Assembly: GCA_027365315.1 (NCBI GenBank)
Contig: DAHXNQ010000022.1
Location: 1-55,023 of the forward strand
DNA from: Rhabdochlamydiaceae bacterium
Lineage (GTDB): Bacteria > Chlamydiota > Chlamydiia > Chlamydiales > Rhabdochlamydiaceae
Reading direction: 5' to 3'
Length of the DNA stretch: 55,023 nt
Below the pieces are notes generated by a model that saw nothing but the letters and a program-made list of their open reading frames with translations, ran no database searches and was not told the origin of the DNA. This document shows positions 49,208 through 55,023 of this stretch, piece by piece (within the stretch, counting starts at the first letter, position 1; the number at the start of each line of letters is the position of its first letter). The position numbers and the translations under genes were made by a program.

Positions 49208-50260
49208 GTGGGTGTTCAAAAATTTTTAATTGTTTCTTCCGCCGCTATGGTATGCGGACTGGGTGGCTGGGCTCTTCTCAAGCAGAGAGATGCTGCGGCT
49301 CGCTCCTCTACCACTCTCTCTCTTCCCTCTCCAGAGCGAGTTGAGCGGGAGATGGCACTCGATTTTCAAACAGAGAACTTGGAGAGCTCCTCTGATGAGT
49401 TCAAAGAGAAGGTTTCTACTGTTCCCCCCTCTAAGGAGCTGGCTAGAGCCGTCCACAAGCCCTCTCTCCTGCCTCTCTCCGGGGAGGAGATGCCCGATAT
49501 CGATAGGATGGCGGAGCTCTTTTCGGTAGAGGGGAACAAGCTTCCTATCGTCGAGACAATCCGGTATAGCAGCTCCGTCTCTTGGTTAAAGGGAAGGCCA
49601 GCTTGGATAGCCGACTACGCCTCTCATTACCACACCTCGCGCCACTTCATCGCTCGCAGTCTCAACGGCAAACCCGACTATCTGTCTCAGAATGTCTCGA
49701 TCGGCAGTCGCTTCAATGTGCTGCGCCCCGACCGGCAGATCCAATTTCATTTGGTGGCCGATCTCAGCCGTTGCAAGATGGCTCTTTTCTATTACGATCT
49801 GGGCAGCGACGAAAGGGTCTGGCTGAAGACCTATCCCATTTCGGTAGGAAAGGCTGATGCTGAGACAGGTTTGGACTCTGTCACCCCAGAGGGTAGTTAC
49901 AAGCTTGGAGGTAAGGTGGGAATCTACAAAGTGGGGAGCACCGGCTATCTGCAGGGGCAGAAGGCGGAGATGGTGCGCCATTTTGGTACCAGATGGCTTC
50001 CTTTTGCAGAGGAGCTGCAGGAAGGCGGCTTATCGGTGAAGGGGTTAGGAATCAGTGGACTGCCCTGGGTTGAAGATTCTGCTACAGGGCTTCTTGTAGA
50101 GGATCTCTCCATGCTGAAACAGTATGCAAGTAATGGCTGCATCTGGATGAGTCAAAAAGATATTGAAGAGCTGTTTGCAATTGTGATCACCCGTCCCTGC
50201 TTTGTCTCGGTGGTGAAGGATTTCCATCAGGCAGAGTTACCTGGAAAGGAGAAACGATAG
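49208..50260 (+). CDS. L,D-transpeptidase (YkuD) family protein
   Basis: TPEGSYKLGGKV and catalytic-Cys region YASNGCIWMSQKDIEELF; N-terminal signal anchor. Confidence 0.8.
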   Translation: MGVQKFLIVSSAAMVCGLGGWALLKQRDAAARSSTTLSLPSPERVEREMALDFQTENLESSSDEFKEKVSTVPPSKELARAVHKPSLLPLSGEEMPDIDRMAELFSVEGNKLPIVETIRYSSSVSWLKGRPAWIADYASHYHTSRHFIARSLNGKPDYLSQNVSIGSRFNVLRPDRQIQFHLVADLSRCKMALFYYDLGSDERVWLKTYPISVGKADAETGLDSVTPEGSYKLGGKVGIYKVGSTGYLQGQKAEMVRHFGTRWLPFAEELQEGGLSVKGLGISGLPWVEDSATGLLVEDLSMLKQYASNGCIWMSQKDIEELFAIVITRPCFVSVVKDFHQAELPGKEKR

Positions 50261-51235
50261 ATGTCGATGTTGCCCCACGAACGCCAGATTGCCGAATATG
50301 AGAAGGCGCTAGAGCAGCTGAAAAGTCAGGCCTCGCCTCTACTTTCTCAACAGGAGGTGGAGAGCCTCGAGTCAAAGCTGACGCAGCTAAAGCAGAAGGT
50401 CTATGCCGAGCTGACTCCATGGGAGCGCGTGGCTATCTGTCGCCATCCCGCTAGGCCTAGAACAGTGGACTACATCAAAGCGCTCTGCGAGGAATTTACC
50501 GAATTGCATGGCGACCGCCTGTTTGCCGATGACAGCTCGATTGTGGCAGGTTTTGCTAAAATTGGCGGGGTCAGGTGCATGGTGGTGGGACATGAGAAGG
50601 GCAAGGACACTGAGACCAGGCTGCAGCGCAATTTTGGGATGCCTCATCCAGAGGGGTACAGAAAGGCGATGCGCTGCATGCGTCTCGCTGCCAAATTTCA
50701 CCTCCCCGTGGTCTGCTTTGTCGATACGCCTGGCGCCTATCACGGCCTAGCTGCCGAAGAGCGTGGACAGGGATGGGCCATCGCTCAGAATTTGTGGGAG
50801 ATGTCGGCTCTATCTACGCCGATTGTGGTTCTGCTGATCGGCGAGGGCTGCTCGGGCGGAGCTCTTGGAATTGGGATAGGAGATATTGTGGGGATGCTGC
50901 AACACTCCTACTACTCGGTCATCTCTCCCGAGGCCTGCTCTTCGATTCTGTTTAAGGATGCCACCAAGAATGCTGAGGCGGCGAAGATCCTCAAGATGCA
51001 TGCAGAGGATCTACTCTCTTTGGGCGTCATCGACGCCATCCTGAAAGAGCCGATGGGCGGTGCCCATCACGATACAGCGGCTGTCTACGAGGTGGTGCGC
51101 ACTTTCCTTCTCGATTCCTGGGCCAAACTGGAAGAGCTATCGACTCAGCAGTTGCTGACTCGCCGTTACGAAAAATTTCGCTCTTTAGGAGCTTGGACCA
51201 CCGCCACTCAAGAGAGCGTGGCCATCACATCGTAG
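50261..51235 (+). CDS. accA: Acetyl-CoA carboxylase carboxyltransferase subunit alpha
   Basis: WERVAICRHPARPRTVDYIKALCEEFTELHGDRLFADD, NFGMPHPEGYRKAMRCMRLA. Confidence 0.96.
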   Translation: MSMLPHERQIAEYEKALEQLKSQASPLLSQQEVESLESKLTQLKQKVYAELTPWERVAICRHPARPRTVDYIKALCEEFTELHGDRLFADDSSIVAGFAKIGGVRCMVVGHEKGKDTETRLQRNFGMPHPEGYRKAMRCMRLAAKFHLPVVCFVDTPGAYHGLAAEERGQGWAIAQNLWEMSALSTPIVVLLIGEGCSGGALGIGIGDIVGMLQHSYYSVISPEACSSILFKDATKNAEAAKILKMHAEDLLSLGVIDAILKEPMGGAHHDTAAVYEVVRTFLLDSWAKLEELSTQQLLTRRYEKFRSLGAWTTATQESVAITS

Positions 51236-51293
51236 TTCTCCCGTCCAAACCCTCTTGCCAAGAGGTGAAAGGAGCTGTTACGCTTCAGTCGCC

Positions 51294-53243
51294 ATGAAGC
51301 TTCTTTTAAGCGCAGCTCTTCGCAATCGCAGGCATCTTCCGATGTTCCTTGCATCGCTGTTTGCTCTGCTGGCACTGACAGCAGCGAGCCAGATGGAGAT
51401 GTTGGCTCTGGGTATCATGTCCAATACTGGAGCCGATTTTTTCACCCTCTTCTCTTCAGAAAAGAGCGAAGGCAGAACCCTTTCGGCCGATCAGATCTCT
51501 CTTGCCGACGTAGAACAAAAATGGGCCGAGATCGACAAAGATCAGAGCGGCGTCATCTCCAAGCGGATGGCCACTGCCTACATGACCGAGCAGAAAGATT
51601 CCAATGTCCTGACCGCTCTTCTGAACCGTGTGCGTGAGAAGCTGGGTCTAGGAAGTAGCCTGGGTAGCCTGGTGACTCTACTTCTCAGCGTGGCCGCATT
51701 CAAAGCGATTTGGCTGTTTTTTAGTCGCTATACCACTCAGCTCTTGGCTATACGGATTAGCCGAGACCTGAGGCAGCAATATTTCGAACATATTCAGTCT
51801 CAGCCGATGAGCTTCTACCACCAGCACAACATCGGCTCCATCTCTTCGCGGATTGTGGGGGATGCAGCACAGATTGCAGTATCGATCAACTCCTGCATCA
51901 CCAACTTCTTACAGACCCCCTTCACCATTCTCACCACACTGGGGATGTGCTTCTACATGTCCTGGAAGTTGTCGCTCGTCATCTTTGTCGGCGTGCCAGG
52001 GATTGTCCTGCCCATCATCTTCTTTGCGCGGCGCGTGAAGAAGATCTCGCGTCAACTGCAGACCAACCAGGAGCGGTTTGCTTCGGTGCTGATCGATTTT
52101 CTGGCCGGTATCCAGACCGTGAAGATCTTCTCGATGGAGGCCTTTTCTCTGCGTAAATACCAAGAGCAGAACGACCGGATGGCGATGCTGGAGAGCAAGA
52201 CGGCCAAATATGGCCTTCTCACGCGCCCTGTATTGCACGCTGTCACCACCCTCTGCTTAGCCGGAGTGGTGCTCTTTGGGCTCTACACGCTGCATATGAC
52301 GCTGCCTCAGCTGATCGTCTTCTGCGGTCTTCTGCAGCTGGTCTACGAACCGGTGAAGAAGTTTGCCGAGGAGAACGCCAATGTCCAGCGAGGTGTGGTG
52401 GCCGCAGAGAGGATGTATGAGGTGCTTGGTCAGAAGCCGCTGATTCAGGACGCTCCTGGCGCCATCGAGATGAAGAGGCTTCAAGAGAATATCGAGTTCC
52501 GCAATGTCTGGTTCCGCTACCAGGGCGACTGGGTGCTTAAGGGGCTCTCCTTCCAGCTGCGCAAGGGGGAAACCCTAGCGATTGTGGGCCCTACAGGAGC
52601 TGGCAAATCAACCATCGTGCAGCTGCTGCCGCGCCTCTATGAGGCCGAGAGGGGAGAGATCCTGATCGATGGCCGCCCTGTTGCTGCCTATACACAGAAG
52701 TCGCTGCGCGATAACATCGCCTTTGTTTCCCAGAAGCCCTTCCTCTTTTATGACACAGTAGCGGCCAATATCGCCTATGGCCGAGACTACTCCTTCGAGC
52801 AGATTGAAGAAGCTGCCAGGCGCGCCCATGCCGATGAGTTTATCCAGAGGCTGCCTAAGAAGTATCAGAGCATGCTGGCTGAGGCGGGGCAGAACCTCTC
52901 CGGTGGTCAGCAGCAGCGGCTGGCTATTGCAAGAGCCCTTGTCAAGAGCGCTGGTATCCTGATTCTAGACGAGGCCACCTCCTCCCTCGACGCTCTCAGT
53001 GAACAGAAGATCAAGGATGCGATTCTCTCCCTCAAGGGAGAGGTGACCCAAATTTTGATCGCTCACAGGCTCAGCACCATCGATCATGCCGACAGAATCC
53101 TCTATCTCGAGGAAGGGCGTAAGATTGCCGAGGGAACAAAAGAAGAGCTGATGGTTAGCTGTCCTCAGTTTCGGCTGATGTGGGAGACCCTTTACCAGCG
53201 CGAAACTAGGCGAGCACCTCAACCTTGCGAAATGCCTCTTTGA
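51294..53243 (+). CDS. msbA: MsbA-like ABC transporter (permease-ATPase fusion) with EF-hand-like insertion
   Basis: Walker A GPTGAGKST, LSGGQQQRLAIARAL, DEATSSLD; insertion DKDQSGVISKRM between first and second TM segments. Confidence 0.88.
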   Translation: MKLLLSAALRNRRHLPMFLASLFALLALTAASQMEMLALGIMSNTGADFFTLFSSEKSEGRTLSADQISLADVEQKWAEIDKDQSGVISKRMATAYMTEQKDSNVLTALLNRVREKLGLGSSLGSLVTLLLSVAAFKAIWLFFSRYTTQLLAIRISRDLRQQYFEHIQSQPMSFYHQHNIGSISSRIVGDAAQIAVSINSCITNFLQTPFTILTTLGMCFYMSWKLSLVIFVGVPGIVLPIIFFARRVKKISRQLQTNQERFASVLIDFLAGIQTVKIFSMEAFSLRKYQEQNDRMAMLESKTAKYGLLTRPVLHAVTTLCLAGVVLFGLYTLHMTLPQLIVFCGLLQLVYEPVKKFAEENANVQRGVVAAERMYEVLGQKPLIQDAPGAIEMKRLQENIEFRNVWFRYQGDWVLKGLSFQLRKGETLAIVGPTGAGKSTIVQLLPRLYEAERGEILIDGRPVAAYTQKSLRDNIAFVSQKPFLFYDTVAANIAYGRDYSFEQIEEAARRAHADEFIQRLPKKYQSMLAEAGQNLSGGQQQRLAIARALVKSAGILILDEATSSLDALSEQKIKDAILSLKGEVTQILIAHRLSTIDHADRILYLEEGRKIAEGTKEELMVSCPQFRLMWETLYQRETRRAPQPCEMPL

Positions 53244-53913
53244 GCGATAGATTTTCGCTCTTGTCGAAGGCGCCATTCTTTTCCAGCCACTGCACATAGT
53301 CTTTGGGCACCTCTGTGAGAGGCTTGCCCTGATGTTTGCCAAAGGGCATGCGGGCGATGCCGCGCGGCGCAGCGGTCATCAGCTCGAGGATCTGTTCGGC
53401 GCTGAGATCGTCAGTCAGCAGAGAGAAGACCTCGTGTAGCACCTTCACATCGTCAAGAGCTCTATGCGCCTGGTTAGCTGGGATGCCAAACAGCTCGCGT
53501 AGGGCTTGTAGCGAATGTCTGGGTAGATCGGGGCGGAACTTGCGCGCCCACTTCAGAGAATCGATGTAGCGCCAGGAGGGGAGGGTGAGGCCGGAGAGGC
53601 GCGCCTCCTGCTCGATAAAGGGCTGGTCGAAGGCGTCGTTGTTATGAGCCAAAAGAATCGCCTCCTCACCGCAAAACTGGATGAACTTCGCCCCCACCTC
53701 TTTGAAGGAGCCAGCCCCCGCCACCATCTCATCGGTGATGCCGGAGATCTTAATTGAGTCGGCTGGAATGGGAATGCCTGGGTTGACAAACTGAACGAAG
53801 CTCTCCTCGGTTCTGCTATTGAATGCAGCAATCTCGATGATGCGGTCTTTTCCCGGTTTCAGGCCGGTGGTTTCGGTGTCGTAGAAGATTATGTTGAGAG
53901 AGGATCGTTCCAT
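53206..53913 (-). CDS. DnaQ-like 3'-5' exonuclease with C-terminal DUF3820-like domain
   Basis: IIFYDTETTGLKPGKDRIIEIAAF, HNNDAFDQPFI, AHRALDDVKVL; MPFGKHQGKPLTEVPKDYVQWL. Confidence 0.92.
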   Translation of the reverse strand: MERSSLNIIFYDTETTGLKPGKDRIIEIAAFNSRTEESFVQFVNPGIPIPADSIKISGITDEMVAGAGSFKEVGAKFIQFCGEEAILLAHNNDAFDQPFIEQEARLSGLTLPSWRYIDSLKWARKFRPDLPRHSLQALRELFGIPANQAHRALDDVKVLHEVFSLLTDDLSAEQILELMTAAPRGIARMPFGKHQGKPLTEVPKDYVQWLEKNGAFDKSENLSLKEAFRKVEVLA

Positions 53914-53971
53914 AGCTTGTCTATTTTAGGACAAAGGCTCATCATCTTCTTCAACCCAACTTTCGTGCAAC

Positions 53972-54517
53972 ATGCATAGAGCCCTTTTTTCCCTTCTACT
54001 CGCCCTCTCTCTCACCGCTTCGTTGATCGCAGCAGAGGTGCTACCTCTCTTCACATCACAGGATCATCTGACCGAACGTCTGGTCAAAGAGATCGGGCAG
54101 GAGAAGAAGCAGATCTCAGTCGCCATCTACAGCTTCTCGCACAAAAAAATTGCCAAGGCCCTGAAAGAGGCCAAGCAGCGGGGAGTTAATGTAGAGGTGA
54201 TTGTCGATCCTTTTACCCTGAAGGGGCAGAAGAGGATGCTGCTCGACCTAGCCAAAGCGGGGGTGGCTGTCTATGTTTGGCAGACGCCGCATAAGGTCAC
54301 GAGAGCCAGCAGCGGTAAAGAAGAGGGACGGGGTATTCTTCATCATAAATTTTGCTTGTTAGGTGATCGCAAAGTCTGGACCGGCTCTTTCAACTTCACC
54401 TACTCGGCCGACCACTACCACGCCGAAAACGCCCTCCTCATCACCGATGCGGAAGTCTCTCGCTCCTACATAGGCGAATTTGCTAGAATCAGAGCGCAAT
54501 CCGAGAGATTACAATGA
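53972..54517 (+). CDS. Exported phospholipase D/Nuc-family protein, single HKD motif
   Basis: Signal peptide; ILHHKFCLLGDRKVWTGSFNFTYSA. Confidence 0.9.
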   Translation: MHRALFSLLLALSLTASLIAAEVLPLFTSQDHLTERLVKEIGQEKKQISVAIYSFSHKKIAKALKEAKQRGVNVEVIVDPFTLKGQKRMLLDLAKAGVAVYVWQTPHKVTRASSGKEEGRGILHHKFCLLGDRKVWTGSFNFTYSADHYHAENALLITDAEVSRSYIGEFARIRAQSERLQ

Positions 54518-54672
54518 AAAAATCACTTGTTATATCGTGGCTGGCGCTCCTCCTCTCCTCCTGCTACAGCGGAAGTCAGGATGACGATCTGCATATGGTC
54601 CCCGTGACCAACAACCCTCGCCTCATCACCGATCCCAACCGCAACACCTCCTTCACCGGCATGGGTATCTAA
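54514..54672 (+). CDS. Small putative lipoprotein (52 aa)
   Basis: MKKSLVISWLALLLSSCYSGSQDDDLHMVPVTNNPRLITDPNRNTSFTGMGI*; ATGA overlap with PLD gene; lipobox LLSSC. Confidence 0.75.
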   Translation: MKKSLVISWLALLLSSCYSGSQDDDLHMVPVTNNPRLITDPNRNTSFTGMGI

Positions 54673-54757
54673 CCAGGGAAATTGCATGAAGAAATAGCTT
54701 GATACTTCTTGACGATATACTGAAATTCTATCCTCAATCGCACCCCGAGGGGGAGTT

Positions 54758-54915
54758 GTTGCACGAATAAGAACTGTTATCAGACTAAGAAGAAAGTTTC
54801 ATTCGTTCGAGCAAGCTTATGCTGCGAGAGTGGACCGTCTTCGACTGTGATGAATCCATCCTTGTCGTCCGGGTGTGCACAGCACTACCCGGCGCGACTA
54901 CGGAGCGCTCGCGAC
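54758..54915 (-). repeat. Copy C of ~158-bp dispersed repeat (inverted relative to copy A)
   Basis: Reverse complement of 1-158 with about three mismatches. Confidence 0.92.
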
Positions 54916-54984
54916 CTCGCAGCCTCTGCCTTCTTTAACCAGCCTTGAGTCGCAGGCGCGTAACAGCCAAGCGATGATGACTTG

Positions 54985-55017
54985 CTGCGGAGAGCATCTA
55001 GCGCCCCCGCTCCGCAG
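54985..55017. repeat. CTGCGGAG...CTCCGCAG micro-palindrome, second copy
   Basis: CTGCGGAG-agcatctagcgcccccg-CTCCGCAG; counterpart at 31254-31287. Confidence 0.85.
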
Positions 55018-55023
55018 CCCGCT

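Overview
The gene content and order point to a chromosomal segment from a member of the phylum Chlamydiae, probably an environmental or deep-branching lineage. From memory, the blocks yebC-prfB-SWIB-truA-HAD-sigma54 regulator-recO-DUF155-yidD-pheT, trhO-rpsD-nfo, groEL-groES-pepF and IHF/HU-accA-msbA resemble Chlamydia neighbourhoods. Most of the window is densely packed housekeeping genes plus three tRNAs. The region at about 30.1-39.8 kb looks accessory: two Fic (DUF4172-type) genes, two GT25 glycosyltransferases, a 5'-truncated cytidine deaminase, an exported HD-domain protein and an ~800-bp ORF-poor repeat mosaic. The most interesting signals are: (1) two paralogous Fic-wHTH genes, each preceded by its own set of inverted plus direct operator-like repeats with unrelated sequences; (2) a ~156-158-bp dispersed repeat in three copies (both window edges, in inverted orientation, and the middle) with conserved ends and a diverged core of the same length; (3) a 185-bp, nearly fully palindromic MITE-like element with 37-bp TIRs flanked by TTGA; (4) a micro-palindrome whose spacer appears inverted between two copies; (5) a PheT that seems to lack the tRNA-binding OB domain; (6) an MsbA-like ABC transporter with an EF-hand-like loop in its first extracytoplasmic segment; (7) a prfB +1 frameshift site whose SD-like stimulator lies in a hairpin; (8) a degenerate CIRCE at groES; (9) a yidD RBS/start embedded in an upstream terminator-like hairpin. 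No CRISPR array, rRNA or intact transposase was seen. All homology calls are by eye.
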